Program-made: the position numbers and the translations under genes
Shown here: positions 12,497-21,779 of the stretch, piece after piece
Numbering within the stretch: position 1 is the stretch's first letter
Layout: each line of letters starts with the position of its first letter
The notes under the pieces: model-generated
The model's input: only the letters and a program-made list of their open reading frames with translations
What the model was told of the DNA's origin: nothing
Database searches by the model: none
Assembly: GCF_003944705.1 (NCBI RefSeq)
Contig: NZ_RWIS01000009.1
Coordinates: 124,001-188,000, forward strand
Reading direction: 5' to 3'
Source: Hymenobacter metallilatus
GTDB taxonomy: Bacteria > Bacteroidota > Bacteroidia > Cytophagales > Hymenobacteraceae
DNA: 64,000 nucleotides

Positions 12497-13105
12497 TTAT
12501 CCCCTCACCCACCGAAACGTGAGGTTGAGGCGGGGACCGACGGGTTGGCTGGTTTTAGGCAAGGCATGTAGCCAGTTGCGCTGAGTGGGGCCGCGCATTA
12601 CCAGTAGGCTGCCCGAAGTGAGGGGCAGGCTGAGGGGCGCGGGCAACCCGGTGGCTTCGGCGAAGGCGGCCGGGCGGGGCTTCAGGCGGAAGCGGCGGGT
12701 GGCCCCTAACGTAACAGAGGCAATAACCGGCTCAGAGCCCAGCTCTGGCTCGTCGTCGGCGTGGTAGCCCATGCTGTCCTGGCCAGAGCGGTAGAGGTTT
12801 AGTAGCACACTGTTGAACGGCGTACCGGTAGCCTGTTCCACCTGCCGACGCAGCAGCTGCAACTCCGGCAGCCAGGGCAGCGGCTCCAGGCGCAGGCCGG
12901 AGTAGGCATAGGCGGCACCAGCGTCGCCGTACCAGGCCGTGAGCCGGGGCTGCATCACCTCCCGCCCGAACAGCCGGATAGGCTCGTGCCGCCAGGGCAC
13001 GGCGGCCGTGAGGTTGGCTAGCAAATGTTCCGCTTCGACGAGCGACAGGAAGCTGGGGTCAAGGAGCAGTTCGGCGGCCGGTAATGGAAGATGCAGCAGG
13101 GCCAT
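12497..13105 (-). CDS. AlkB-like 2-oxoglutarate/Fe(II) dioxygenase
   Basis: A 202-residue protein of the AlkB fold, a family that removes alkyl lesions from nucleic-acid bases oxidatively. Iron ligands are visible as HxD in GYHADDEPELG and the distal His in NWLHALPK; RLNLTFR supplies the 2-oxoglutarate-binding arginine, and NSVLLNLYRSGQDSMGYH matches the family strand before the HxD. The frame is open 25 codons further upstream, but the ATG at 13105 places MALLHLPLP at the normal start of the fold and avoids overlap with the upstream gene, which stops 13 bp away. It probably shares a transcript with that gene. Confidence 0.88.
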   Translation of the reverse strand: MALLHLPLPAAELLLDPSFLSLVEAEHLLANLTAAVPWRHEPIRLFGREVMQPRLTAWYGDAGAAYAYSGLRLEPLPWLPELQLLRRQVEQATGTPFNSVLLNLYRSGQDSMGYHADDEPELGSEPVIASVTLGATRRFRLKPRPAAFAEATGLPAPLSLPLTSGSLLVMRGPTQRNWLHALPKTSQPVGPRLNLTFRWVRG

Positions 13106-13118
13106 TGGGGGCAAGTGG

Positions 13119-13793
13119 TTATACCGTAGGCATGCCAAAGCGCAGGGCCCACGCCAGGTATACCAGCGTGATAAGCCCACATATCAAGAGGGCACTGCCC
13201 CAGGACCGGCTCTGGTAAGCCTGCAACCCAATGTAGCGCGGCCAGAATACCAGGTTGTAAATTACAATGGCCACGATGTTGAATACCGAGCCCAGCCACA
13301 CGTATTCGTTGCCATATGCCTGCTGTAGCCAGGCCAGTGTGTAATGTGTGGCTGCCAAATAGGCAAGCATAAAAGCTACGACCAACAAGGCCGGCCCCGT
13401 ACGGCGTAATGCCCGGAGATTGAGCGCCAATAAAACTCCTCCGGCTACCATGCTAAAAAGCACCGAAAAAATGGTGATGGTCCCCGGCGAATACAGGGCC
13501 GGGCCTGCTTTCTGCTGAATTTCAGGGCCTACCTCGCCCCGGGCTATACGCCGGGCTTGCTCTTTTTCGGCTTCCAGCTCCCGCTCCGCCAACTCACGCC
13601 GGTCAGTTTCCTGCTTGCTTAACTGCAGCTCTGCCACCAGCGTAGCCGCCCCCGGCTCCGGAATACCGCGCAACGCAAGCTCATCGAGGGCAGCCAACAC
13701 GGCCTCTTCCCGGTACTGATACCGGTTGAGAACATAATCGCGCAGCTCGGCTTCGGTTTTACGGCCCATTTTAGCCGCATAGTCTTCAGCCAT
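13119..13793 (-). CDS. Hypothetical membrane protein with N-terminal charged helical region
   Basis: Not recognised as a named family. About 224 residues from the ATG at 13793 (MAEDYAAKMGRK); a longer start at 13832 would add 13 residues without clear support. Residues 1-110 are hydrophilic and helix-forming (ELRDYVLNRYQYREEAVLAALDEL, then a Glu/Arg-rich stretch likely coiled coil). The C-terminal half has about four hydrophobic segments (FSVLFSMVAGGVLLALNL; LLVVAFMLAYLAATHYTL; VFNIVAIVIYNLVFWP; ALLICGLITLVYLAWAL). It sits 13 bp before the AlkB-like gene on the same strand, suggesting co-transcription. Membrane location is inferred from hydrophobicity. Confidence 0.75.
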   Translation of the reverse strand: MAEDYAAKMGRKTEAELRDYVLNRYQYREEAVLAALDELALRGIPEPGAATLVAELQLSKQETDRRELAERELEAEKEQARRIARGEVGPEIQQKAGPALYSPGTITIFSVLFSMVAGGVLLALNLRALRRTGPALLVVAFMLAYLAATHYTLAWLQQAYGNEYVWLGSVFNIVAIVIYNLVFWPRYIGLQAYQSRSWGSALLICGLITLVYLAWALRFGMPTV

Positions 13794-13903
13794 TATCGTA
13801 GAGAAAAAAAGATCAGAAAGAAAAGCGGCCAAGGCCGGAGGGTGTACGAAGAAACAACCAATATCGGCTAAAAACTTCCCCGGGCCCGGATTTTACACCA
13901 AGG

Positions 13904-15187
13904 CTACTGCCGGGCCGCCCACTCGGCCAGCACCTCGCCCACGTGGTACACATCCTCAAAGGTGTTGTAGAGTGGCACTGGGGCCAGCCGAATTACGTTG
14001 GGCTCTCGCCAGTCGCCAATTACGCCGGCCGCCATGAGGTGCTCGAACAGGTCACGGCCATTCTGATGCACCAGCAGGGAGAGTTGGCAGCCGCGCTGGG
14101 CGGGGTCCTGGGGCGTGATGATTTCGAGGCGCGACGTGGGCAAGTTGAGGCGCTGAATGAGAAACTCCAGGTAGCCCGTGAGTTGCTCGCTCTTGCGGCG
14201 CAGGGCCGGCATACCGCCGGCGGCCACGTGCTCGGCCAGGGCGGCTTCGTGCACGGCCATGGTGAGAATGGCACCGTTGGAGAGCTGCCAGCCGGCGGCT
14301 CCGCGCATGGGCCGGAAGCCTTTGCGCATCTTAAACCGCTCCTGCTCGTCGTGGCCCCACCAGCCGGCCAGGCGCAGCAGCTCGGGCTGGTCGGCAAACC
14401 GCTCGTGCACGAACACGCCCGACACCCCGCCGGGGCCCGAGTTGAGGTATTTGTAGGAGCACCAGCAGGCAAAATCCACGTCCCAGTCGTGCAGGTGCAG
14501 GGGAATATTGCCGGCGGCGTGGGCCAAGTCGAACCCGACCTGCGCCCCCACGGCGTGACCGGCCCGGGTAATGGCGGCCATGTCGTACACCTGCCCGGTG
14601 TAGTAGTTAATACCGCCCATGATGATGGTGCAGAGCGAGTCGCCCAGCTCCTCGATTTTGGCCAGCACATCCTCGGGGCGCAGGGTATGCTCACCGGGGC
14701 GGGGCGTAAGCTCCACAATGGCGTCGTCGGGGCGGAGGCCATGCAGGCGCACCTGGCTTTCGAGGGCGTACTGGTCGGAGGGGAAGGCGCCGGCCTCCAT
14801 GAGCACCTTGTAGCGGGTGGCGGTAGGCTGATAGAACGACACCAGCAGCAGGTGCAGGTTGGTGGTGAGGTTGTTCATCACCACTACCTCCAGGGGCCGG
14901 GCGCCTACTACCTGAGCCGTGGCCTCCTGCAGGCGCTGATGAAAGTGCATCCAGGGAGTTTCACCCTTAAAGTGCCCTTCCACGGCCAATTCCTGCCAGT
15001 TCAGCAGCTGCCGCTCTACGGCGGCGCGGGCGGTGCGGGGCTGCAGGCCCAGCGAGTTGCCGCAGAAGTACAGGCTCTCCCGGGTACCATCGGGGGCGGG
15101 CGGAATCAGGAAGTGCTGGCGAAACTCGCGCAGCGGGTCCTGGGCATCAAGGCGGCGGGCAAAATCGAGGGTGGGTTCGAAGGTCAT
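13904..15187 (-). CDS. kynU: Kynureninase
   Basis: PLP enzyme cleaving 3-hydroxykynurenine (or kynurenine) to 3-hydroxyanthranilate (or anthranilate) and alanine. The 427-residue protein has YFCGNSLGLQP near the N-terminus, NNLTTNLHLLL, the aspartate in GFDLAHAAGN and the PLP lysine K246 in CSYKYLNSGPGG, then FKMRKGFRPMRGAAGWQLSN, all typical of KynU. The frame runs upstream to 15271, but the ATG at 15187 (MTFEPTLDFARRLDAQDPL) fits the family and lies only 5 nt after a TATCTTTG promoter box; the upstream part of the frame is repeat DNA. It is on the same strand as ACMSD and the dioxygenase gene. Confidence 0.95.
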   Translation of the reverse strand: MTFEPTLDFARRLDAQDPLREFRQHFLIPPAPDGTRESLYFCGNSLGLQPRTARAAVERQLLNWQELAVEGHFKGETPWMHFHQRLQEATAQVVGARPLEVVVMNNLTTNLHLLLVSFYQPTATRYKVLMEAGAFPSDQYALESQVRLHGLRPDDAIVELTPRPGEHTLRPEDVLAKIEELGDSLCTIIMGGINYYTGQVYDMAAITRAGHAVGAQVGFDLAHAAGNIPLHLHDWDVDFACWCSYKYLNSGPGGVSGVFVHERFADQPELLRLAGWWGHDEQERFKMRKGFRPMRGAAGWQLSNGAILTMAVHEAALAEHVAAGGMPALRRKSEQLTGYLEFLIQRLNLPTSRLEIITPQDPAQRGCQLSLLVHQNGRDLFEHLMAAGVIGDWREPNVIRLAPVPLYNTFEDVYHVGEVLAEWAARQ

Positions 15188-15192
15188 CGGAA

Positions 15193-15200
15193 CAAAGATA
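15193..15200 (-). promoter_or_regulatory. Candidate -7 element (TATCTTTG) directly before kynU
   Basis: On the minus strand TATCTTTG matches TAnnTTTG exactly and ends 5 nt before the kynU ATG, implying a very short or absent 5' leader. No TTG at the usual -33 distance. It suggests kynU has its own promoter in addition to read-through from upstream genes. Confidence 0.55.
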
Positions 15201-15210
15201 CCAGCGGGAA

Positions 15211-15309
15211 TGAGTGAGATGGTGAAATGGTGAGTTTGACGTTCTGACGGCGCAGGTGGAGCAAGCGGCACGTTAAACTCACCATCTCACTATCTCACCA
15301 TTTCACCAC
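15211..15309. repeat. Inverted repeat of GTGAGATGGTGAAAT-type units
   Basis: The left arm (15211..15242) and right arm (15270..15307) are imperfect reverse complements built from degenerate 7-nt steps of the form GGTGAGA/TGGTGAA. The right arm ends directly at the stop codon of the membrane glycosyltransferase gene (15310). It resembles the repeats at 56079 and 60846. Confidence 0.8.
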
Positions 15310-16620
15310 CTATTGCACCACGTAGAACTGCAACCATCCATCCAGCAGGTGCAGCATAACCACCAGGTTGAACACGTAGAGCAGCATGGTGGCTTCGCGC
15401 TGCCAGCGGAGCTGCCGCCAGGCCACGTACACCAGCAGGTAGGCCGTCACCAGTCCGAAGTACCACAGGGCCTGAGGGGTAGTAAAGCCATCGAAGCCCT
15501 CGGTGTAGATACCAAATACCTGCCAGAGCAGCAGGGCACCGCCGGCCGGCAGCAGGTAGCGGCGCCAAGGCCAGGCCGGCTGAGCAGCCACGTAGTTCAG
15601 CACCACCAGAAAAAACGGAGTAGCCAGCATGTAGCGGGCGAAATTCCACATGCTACCGCCCTGGTACGCCAGAATGAACAAACACACGCACACGCAGTAG
15701 CCCAGGGAAAACACTACTTCGGGCGGTACGGCCGGCAGCGGCTGCCGCCCGCGCACCTGTTGCAGCCACCGCCACGCCAGCCAGCAGCAGGCCCCAATAG
15801 CCGCCACCCCCCACCACAAGGCCGTGGCATCCAGCCAGAGCACGTTGGCCCCGGAGGGGTCGTTGAAGTAGAGGCGGGGCCATTGCAGAAAGTGGCCCCA
15901 GTGCTTCTGCGACAAAGCAAAGGCAAATGGCTCGCCCACCTGCTGCCACTGAATATAGGCTACCATGCCCACCGTAAGCGCCAGGGTGAGCAGCCCCGTA
16001 GCGCCCCAGAGCAACGCCCGGCGCAGCTGTCCGGGCTGAGTGGCCCACAGCAGCACCATAAATAGCAACGCCGGCGTAAACATGGTGCTGGCCGAGCGGG
16101 TGAGGCCGCAGCCCAGCAGCCCCAGCAGCCACCACACCAGCTGCCGCCGCTGCACCCCGGCCACTACCAGGGCTGCAAAGGCAAAAAACAGCGCCTCGGT
16201 GTAGGGCACCACCATAAACAGGAAGCAGGGCGTGGACAGCCACAGCAGCTGTAGCCGCAGCGGCACCCGCAGCCGGTGCGCCAGCCAGGTGGCCGCCACC
16301 AGAAAAATACCGGCATTCAGCAGCCCCATGCCCAGCGGACCCAGCCCGGTAAAGCGCCAGAAGTACGGAAACAGCGGAAAGAAGGCGGCGTTGCTCAGGT
16401 TATCGGGCGAATATTGGTACCCGCCCTGCCGAATCTGGTCGTACCAGAGCACGTCCCAGCGCAGCAGGGTATCGTCGGCGGGCAGGTAGCGGATGAGGCC
16501 GAAGGCATACAGGGCCGAGGTGAGGGCCGCCAGTAGCAGCAGATGCAGGGCCACCACGCCGGCCGCATTCTGGTACCAGGGCCGGGGAGCAAGGGGAGCT
16601 AAAGCCGGAGAAGCGGGCAT
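15310..16620 (-). CDS. PIG-V-like integral-membrane mannosyltransferase homologue
   Basis: A 436-residue polytopic protein with about ten hydrophobic segments. The first outside loop carries LRWDVLWYDQIRQGGYQ followed by NAAFFPLFPYFW, the WDxxWY and AFFPLxP pattern of PIG-V-type GT-C transferases, which use polyprenyl-phosphate sugars. In eukaryotes PIG-V adds mannose to GPI anchors; bacterial members have mostly unknown acceptors, so the substrate is not assigned. It starts 45 bp after the upstream lipoprotein gene and is probably co-transcribed with it and ACMSD. The stop codon abuts an inverted repeat. Confidence 0.82.
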   Translation of the reverse strand: MPASPALAPLAPRPWYQNAAGVVALHLLLLAALTSALYAFGLIRYLPADDTLLRWDVLWYDQIRQGGYQYSPDNLSNAAFFPLFPYFWRFTGLGPLGMGLLNAGIFLVAATWLAHRLRVPLRLQLLWLSTPCFLFMVVPYTEALFFAFAALVVAGVQRRQLVWWLLGLLGCGLTRSASTMFTPALLFMVLLWATQPGQLRRALLWGATGLLTLALTVGMVAYIQWQQVGEPFAFALSQKHWGHFLQWPRLYFNDPSGANVLWLDATALWWGVAAIGACCWLAWRWLQQVRGRQPLPAVPPEVVFSLGYCVCVCLFILAYQGGSMWNFARYMLATPFFLVVLNYVAAQPAWPWRRYLLPAGGALLLWQVFGIYTEGFDGFTTPQALWYFGLVTAYLLVYVAWRQLRWQREATMLLYVFNLVVMLHLLDGWLQFYVVQ

Positions 16621-16665
16621 GGATTGAAAATCGGGGTAAGGGGGCCAGAGGAAAACACCGGGAGT

Positions 16666-17241
16666 TTAGCGCCAGCCTTCCAGCCGGAGGTCATCGAACC
16701 AGGTAGGGTCGCCGGCCTCTACGTGCCACACGTACAGCTGCAGGATGTCGGAGGGCTCCAGGTCGGGGGGCAGGCGGATGATTTTCTGCACGTACTCCCA
16801 CTTGCCGTAGCGCTTCACCACCTCCTGCACTTCCAGGCACTCCCACACGTTTTTGCGGCGGCCCTGGCAGTTGATTTCCACCACCAGCTTGGTGGAGCCG
16901 ATACGGCCGCTGGGCAGGTACACCCACCCGCTCAGGCGCAGCTTGCGCGGCACAAAGGCGCAGCTGATGCCCAGGGGCTGCTGAAACTTGCTCCCAAAAT
17001 CGGTGCCCTCCACCAGCCGGTAGGAGTAGCGGCCGGAGTGGGCCTGCTCGGTGCTGAGGAAGGGTGGCAAGGGGTGGGCCCAGCCCTCAAACTGCTCAAA
17101 ATCGGACTGTAGCAGCACGCAGCTGTCGGAGGGAGCGGGGCCGCAGCCGGCCAGCAGCAGCCCCGCCAGCAGGCCCGCGGCCCAGCCTGCCCGCGCCGGA
17201 TAACGACTTAAATAAAACACCAAGACACTACGTAAAAACAT
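16666..17241 (-). CDS. Lipoprotein with predicted CBM4/9-like beta-sandwich (family member 1)
   Basis: A 191-residue exported lipoprotein: signal sequence with lipobox LLLAGCGP (Cys about 33), then one beta-rich domain. Conserved landmarks shared with three other proteins in this window are SDFEQFEGW, STEQAHSGRYSY, LSGWVYLPSG, W/V-rich strands, LQLYVWHVEAG and the closing DDLRLEGW. The pattern (xDFExxxGW ... AHSGxY ... YLDDL) resembles carbohydrate-binding modules of the CBM4/9 type, but the ligand is unknown. It lies 13 bp after ACMSD and 45 bp before a PIG-V-like transferase, on the same strand. Confidence 0.8.
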   Translation of the reverse strand: MFLRSVLVFYLSRYPARAGWAAGLLAGLLLAGCGPAPSDSCVLLQSDFEQFEGWAHPLPPFLSTEQAHSGRYSYRLVEGTDFGSKFQQPLGISCAFVPRKLRLSGWVYLPSGRIGSTKLVVEINCQGRRKNVWECLEVQEVVKRYGKWEYVQKIIRLPPDLEPSDILQLYVWHVEAGDPTWFDDLRLEGWR

Positions 17242-17254
17242 GATACCATACCGC

Positions 17255-18262
17255 TTACCGGAATACTTCCGCCGATAACCCTAGCCAGTCCAGGGCGTTC
17301 TGACCCAGCACCTGGGTTTTGAGTTCCTCGGCCCAGGGCATAGACCGAATCAGCTGGCCGGGCTCCAGCTCGCCCAGCGGAAAGGGGTAGTCGGTGCCCA
17401 GCGTGATTTTGTCGGGGCCCAGGGTTTTCAGTAGGTAATCCAGCATCAGCGGGTCGTGCACCAACGAATCAACCCAGAAGCGGCCCAGGTACTCGCGGGG
17501 GTTGCGGGGGTTGTCCACGGCGCAGAGGTCGGGGCGCACCTGCCAGCCGTGCTCGATGCGGCCGATGGTACTGGCAAACGAACCGCCCCCGTGGGCCACG
17601 GCCACCCGCAGCCGGGGCAGGCGCTCCAGCACGCCCCCGAAGATGAGGCTGCACAAGGCCCGGCTGCTTTCGGCGGGCATCCCTACCAGCCAGGGCAGCC
17701 AGTATTCGGGCATCTGTTGCTGGCCCATCATATCCCAGGGGTGCACAAACACGCACATGCCCAGCTCCTCGGCCGCCTGAAATACCGGAAACAGGGCCGG
17801 CTCGCTCAGGTTCCAGTCGTTGACGTGGGAACCAATCTGGACGCCGGCCAGCCCAATGCGGCGGCAGCGCTCCAGCTCCTGCACGGCCAGGTCGGGGGCC
17901 TGCATAGGCAGCGTACCCAGCCCCACGAAGCGCGTGGGGTAGCGCTGCACCACACCGGCTAGGTGGTCGTTGAGCAGCTGGCTGAGGTCGAGCGTATCCA
18001 GGGGCTTGGCCCAGTAGCTGAACATGACGGGCACGGTGCTGAGCACCTGCACCTGGGCCCCAAACTGGTCGTACTCACGCAGGCGCACGGCCGGGTCCCA
18101 GCAGTTATCCTGCACCTCCCGGAAAAACTTGTCGTCCTGCATCATGCGGGCGCAACAGGGCCGGTGGTGGTCCAGCCGAATGAACCCGCCGTAGCCGTAC
18201 CGCTCCCGCAAATCGGGCCACCGCTCGGGCAGGATGTGCGTATGAATGTCGATGGTGAGCAT
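17255..18262 (-). CDS. 2-amino-3-carboxymuconate-6-semialdehyde decarboxylase (ACMSD)
   Basis: Zinc amidohydrolase-fold decarboxylase converting ACMS, the product of 3-hydroxyanthranilate dioxygenase, to 2-aminomuconate semialdehyde; this prevents spontaneous closure to quinolinate. The 335-residue length is normal. Metal and catalytic residues are visible: DIHTHILP (H7, H9), FVHPWDM, AHGGGSF and the aspartate in [24 protein letters not shown] near residue 30-40 also fits the family. It is the fourth gene in a same-strand run starting with the dioxygenase gene at 21615, with two membrane glycosyltransferase-like genes inserted between them. Confidence 0.95.
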   Translation of the reverse strand: MLTIDIHTHILPERWPDLRERYGYGGFIRLDHHRPCCARMMQDDKFFREVQDNCWDPAVRLREYDQFGAQVQVLSTVPVMFSYWAKPLDTLDLSQLLNDHLAGVVQRYPTRFVGLGTLPMQAPDLAVQELERCRRIGLAGVQIGSHVNDWNLSEPALFPVFQAAEELGMCVFVHPWDMMGQQQMPEYWLPWLVGMPAESSRALCSLIFGGVLERLPRLRVAVAHGGGSFASTIGRIEHGWQVRPDLCAVDNPRNPREYLGRFWVDSLVHDPLMLDYLLKTLGPDKITLGTDYPFPLGELEPGQLIRSMPWAEELKTQVLGQNALDWLGLSAEVFR

Positions 18263-18299
18263 GGAGAGAACAGGAGGTGGAAGCCGGGACGTCAGCAGC

Positions 18300-19655
18300 T
18301 CAGGAGGGCCATTGCAGCAGCAGGAAGTATTTGCGGTACGTTTCCCAGTCCATCTCGCAGCAGTTGATGAGGCCGATGGTGTACTGGTAATTCTGAATCA
18401 GGCCCACTATCAGCAAGCCACCGGCCAGCAGCACCAGCGGGGCCGGCCGCCAGCCCAGCCGGGCCTCCCGGGCCAGCCACCGCTGCCAGAAGGCCGCCAT
18501 GCCGAAGGCCAGAATAGGGTACAAACTAATCATGGGGCGGCCGCCGTAGCTGCCGCCATACTCCCACTGGTGCCAGCAGAACGTGACGTAGGTATAAATA
18601 GGCACCAGCCCCAGCAACAGCGGCAGCGCTTTGGGCGCCCAGCGCCGCACCCACACAATACCAATGAAGCTGAGCACAAACAGGGGCGAATAAATCAGCC
18701 AGCCCTTGCGGAAGCTGAAGAACCCCAGCAGAATGTGGGGGTCGTCGAAGTGGAAAGTTTCGCCGGGGTAGAAAGGAACCAGCCACTGCAAGCCCACCAC
18801 CCGCCAGAACACAAACTGCATCCCGCTTACCAGCAGGGCCAGCCCGGCCGCCAGCAGGCACTGGCCCCAGTGCTGCCGCCAGAAGCGCAGCCGCTCCTGC
18901 AGGGCACCCCAGCTAGTAAGGCCCCAGAACACCGGCACCCCAACCAGCAGCATCAGCTCCGAGGGCCGGATCAGGAGCATTAGTCCACCCAGCAGGCCCA
19001 GGCCCGCCGCTACGGCCGCCGAGGGCCGCTCGTACCAGCGCCGGGTAGCCCGCAACAGCAGTACATTCAGCATAAATAAGGTACCGTGCGCCATCAACCC
19101 TTCGGCGGTAGCATAGGTAAGCAGGTTGGTGCCCAGCCCAATAATAAGCAGAGTGAAGGCCGCCACGTGGTCGTCGAAGTAGCGGCGCAGCTCCTTGCCG
19201 AGCAGCCACAGGCCCAGCAGCACGTAGAGCATACACCCCACCGATATCAGGTACTGATAAGCCCGCTCGTAGCCGTTGGTAACCGGGCGGCCTTCCAGCT
19301 TGTAGGCTATATTGGCCGTGAAGAAAAAGGGCGAATAGGCCACGGCCATGCCCATTGGAAACTTGAACACCTTGCGGCCATTGGGCAAGGGCACAAACTC
19401 CCACTGCGGATCCACATTGGGGCGGTATTCCCGACGGGCGGCGCTGGTCCAGCTCCCGTCGCCCAGGTCGTCGAGCAATAGGCCCGAGGGCAGATACATG
19501 TAGTAGCCGGCGGGGTCACTGGTGAACACCCGGTTGCTGTTCCACTTCTCGTCTTTCAGCAGAAAAACCAGGGTAATAATGCTCACAAAAAGCCATACGT
19601 AGCTGGTATGTGAGCCCTGAACCAGCCACTGGTACACTCGTTGGATACGAATCAT
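18300..19655 (-). CDS. GT-C-like membrane protein, KGW/YGGS family (paralogue A)
   Basis: Polytopic protein of about 451 residues from the ATG at 19655; an upstream GTG at 19685 is less likely. It belongs to a trio of related proteins here (with 19729 and 22591). Shared landmarks: [14 protein letters not shown] in the first outside loop, [23 protein letters not shown], a RPSE loop, [33 protein letters not shown], and NYQYTIGLI near the C-terminus. The acidic first loop and multiple helices fit GT-C glycosyltransferases, but no sugar or acceptor can be named. It lies between ACMSD (37 bp) and paralogue B (73 bp). Confidence 0.8.
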   Translation of the reverse strand: MIRIQRVYQWLVQGSHTSYVWLFVSIITLVFLLKDEKWNSNRVFTSDPAGYYMYLPSGLLLDDLGDGSWTSAARREYRPNVDPQWEFVPLPNGRKVFKFPMGMAVAYSPFFFTANIAYKLEGRPVTNGYERAYQYLISVGCMLYVLLGLWLLGKELRRYFDDHVAAFTLLIIGLGTNLLTYATAEGLMAHGTLFMLNVLLLRATRRWYERPSAAVAAGLGLLGGLMLLIRPSELMLLVGVPVFWGLTSWGALQERLRFWRQHWGQCLLAAGLALLVSGMQFVFWRVVGLQWLVPFYPGETFHFDDPHILLGFFSFRKGWLIYSPLFVLSFIGIVWVRRWAPKALPLLLGLVPIYTYVTFCWHQWEYGGSYGGRPMISLYPILAFGMAAFWQRWLAREARLGWRPAPLVLLAGGLLIVGLIQNYQYTIGLINCCEMDWETYRKYFLLLQWPS

Positions 19656-19728
19656 AAGGACTGCAATAACGGGAGCCCGGCGCACCTCTCCAAGCTGGCC
19701 CTACCCGGGCGGCCCCGCCGGCACCGGG

Positions 19729-21057
19729 CTAGGGTACGCGCAAATCGGGGGGCAGCTTTTTCAGAGACCCAATAAAAAAGCCCCGGCGGTACCGGTCGGC
19801 CGTCATACTATCCCAATGAATGACGCCGGCGGCGTACTGGTAGGTTTGCCACAGGTTCAGCACAATACCCAGTACCAGCACCATCCGCACGGCCAGGCGG
19901 GCCGGCTGCTTCCAGGCCGCCGAGGCTGCCACCAGGGCTGCTACCCCCAAGGCCAGCAGCGGATACAGGCTGATCAGAGGCCGGCAGCCAAAGCTGCCCC
20001 CATACCACCACTCGCGCCAGCTAAACGTAACGTACAGCACCACCGGCAGCGTGAGCAGCAGGGCCCCGGCCCCGCCGCGCAGACGGGGCGGTAGCCACGC
20101 CATACCCAACAAAGCCAGGCCGGCCAGGGGCGTGTACAGCAGCCAGCCTTTTTTGAAGCTGAACAGCCCTTCCAGCACGTGCGGGTGCCGGAAATCGAAC
20201 CCCTCGCCCTGGTAGGTATCCAGCCACCACTGCCCGCTCACGGCGTGCCAGAACACGGGCTGCCACACCACCACGGCCAGCACAATGGCGCCGGCCAGCA
20301 GCACCTGCCGGGGCCGGCCCAGCAGCCAGGTAAACCAGCCGCGTGGGCCGCCCTGGGTAGCCAGCCCCCACCCTACCGGCACCAGCACGTACAGGGCCTC
20401 GGTGGGCCGGGCCAGCATAGCCAGGCCCAGCATCAGGCCCAGTACGGCTGCCCACCGGATGCTGCGGGTTTCGTACCAGGCGCCCGTGGCCCACACCAGC
20501 CCCACGTGCCATAAAAACAGCAGGCTGTGGGCCATGGGACTTTCGTAGCTGGCGTAGGTGAACCAGTTGGTACCGAGGCCAATGGCGGCCAGGGCCCAGG
20601 CCACGGCCGCATCTTCTGGCGAAAAGTAGCGTTGCAGCAGCCGACGCAACAGCCACAGTCCCAGCAGCCCATGAAACAGGCCAGCCAGCATAATAGCCTG
20701 CTGGTAGGGGCGCGAGAAGCCGTCGGTGGGCAGGCCGCGCAGGCGGGCCCAGGTGTGGGCCCCCGCAAACCAGGGTAGCTCAGCCAGGGCTACGCCCAGC
20801 GGGTATTTAGAGATGGTGTTGCCGTTGGGCAACTTCAGCAGGCCCATGTAGGGCTCGGGGCCCGGCCGGTAGGTTTGCTGAATGCGCAGCAGCGAATCGG
20901 CCCGGCCGGCATCCTGGTATAGCAGCACTGAGGGCAGGTACACGTAGTACCCTCCCTGGTCGTTATCAAATACTTCCAGGGGCTTCCAGCGCTTATCGTT
21001 GAAAGTGGCCAGGATGAGCAGAAACGCGGTAAACAGAAAAACCAATAAGGACTTCAC
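19729..21057 (-). CDS. GT-C-like membrane protein, KGW/YGGS family (paralogue B)
   Basis: Polytopic protein of 442 residues with a GTG start (MKSLLVFLFTAFLLILATF...). It has the same order of landmarks as its neighbours: DQGGYYVYLPSVLLY, SKYPLGVALAELPWF, LGTNWFTYASYESPMAHS, RPTEAL, FSFKKGWLLYTPL, WREWWYGGSFGCRPLISLYP, TYQYAAGVIHWDSM. About eleven hydrophobic segments are seen. It begins 21 bp after the 3-hydroxyanthranilate dioxygenase gene, so co-transcription with that gene is likely. Function in polyprenyl-phosphate-dependent glycosyl transfer is inferred from topology and the acidic first loop. Confidence 0.8.
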   Translation of the reverse strand: MKSLLVFLFTAFLLILATFNDKRWKPLEVFDNDQGGYYVYLPSVLLYQDAGRADSLLRIQQTYRPGPEPYMGLLKLPNGNTISKYPLGVALAELPWFAGAHTWARLRGLPTDGFSRPYQQAIMLAGLFHGLLGLWLLRRLLQRYFSPEDAAVAWALAAIGLGTNWFTYASYESPMAHSLLFLWHVGLVWATGAWYETRSIRWAAVLGLMLGLAMLARPTEALYVLVPVGWGLATQGGPRGWFTWLLGRPRQVLLAGAIVLAVVVWQPVFWHAVSGQWWLDTYQGEGFDFRHPHVLEGLFSFKKGWLLYTPLAGLALLGMAWLPPRLRGGAGALLLTLPVVLYVTFSWREWWYGGSFGCRPLISLYPLLALGVAALVAASAAWKQPARLAVRMVLVLGIVLNLWQTYQYAAGVIHWDSMTADRYRRGFFIGSLKKLPPDLRVP

Positions 21058-21078
21058 GCAGGCAGCACTATCAGCTTG

Positions 21079-21615
21079 TTACGGGGCCGGCGTAACCGGC
21101 GCAGGAGCCTGCATGTAGGTACCGCACACCTGGCAGGTACGTAGCGCATCGGAGGCCCAGAAGCGGTTCATAATGGGGGGCAGCTGGGCCACGATGTCGG
21201 TAATTTCGGCGAATTCCTCGTGCAACTTATGCCCGCAGTTTTCGCAGTACCACTGAAAGCCGTCCAGTTCGCCGGGGGTACGGTAGCGCTCCAGCACCAG
21301 GCCCACAGTACCGGCCGGCCGGCGCGGGGAGTGAGGCACGCCGGCCGGCAGCAAAAACATACTGCCCTGCTTGATTTCGATGTCGACGGGCTGACCGTCT
21401 TCGATAATCTTCACCACCATGTCGCCTTCCAGCTGCAAAAACAGCTCCTCGCCCTCGTCCACGTGGTAGTCTTTGCGGGCATTGGGACCACCCACCACCA
21501 TCACAATGAAGTCCTTATTATCCTTGAACACCTGCTGGTTGCCTACTGGCGGCTTGAGCAAGTGGCGGTGGTCATCAATCCACTGCTGAAAATTGAACGG
21601 ACGGGCAACGGGCAT
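21079..21615 (-). CDS. nbaC: 3-hydroxyanthranilate 3,4-dioxygenase
   Basis: Cupin dioxygenase opening 3-hydroxyanthranilate to 2-amino-3-carboxymuconate semialdehyde. The 178-residue protein matches the bacterial form: Fe ligands H51 and E57 in DYHVDEGEELF and H95 in LLPAGVPHSPRR, with R47 and R99 nearby. The C-terminal rubredoxin-like iron site is complete (CENCG at about 124 and CQVCG near 162), as in the Cupriavidus enzyme. The ATG at 21615 gives these family-standard residue numbers. It heads a long minus-strand run with two GT-C-like genes and ACMSD, and is divergent from the SDR gene. Confidence 0.96.
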   Translation of the reverse strand: MPVARPFNFQQWIDDHRHLLKPPVGNQQVFKDNKDFIVMVVGGPNARKDYHVDEGEELFLQLEGDMVVKIIEDGQPVDIEIKQGSMFLLPAGVPHSPRRPAGTVGLVLERYRTPGELDGFQWYCENCGHKLHEEFAEITDIVAQLPPIMNRFWASDALRTCQVCGTYMQAPAPVTPAP

Positions 21616-21779
21616 AGGATAGATTGTTGGATGGTTGAACGGGTGGATGGGTGTAAAGTACGAATGTAGGCGTTTGCCCGATTTCCAGACGCAGACGAGC
21701 GGCGGCCTACCCGGTTCCCGCGTACTTTGCGGCTACTGCACACCAATTCAACGACCTACCCACTCACTCATTTTCCCAG

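Noticed and set aside
13943..15217. 424-codon open frame antisense to kynU
   Set aside because: kynU has all catalytic motifs on the other strand; the antisense product has no recognisable feature.
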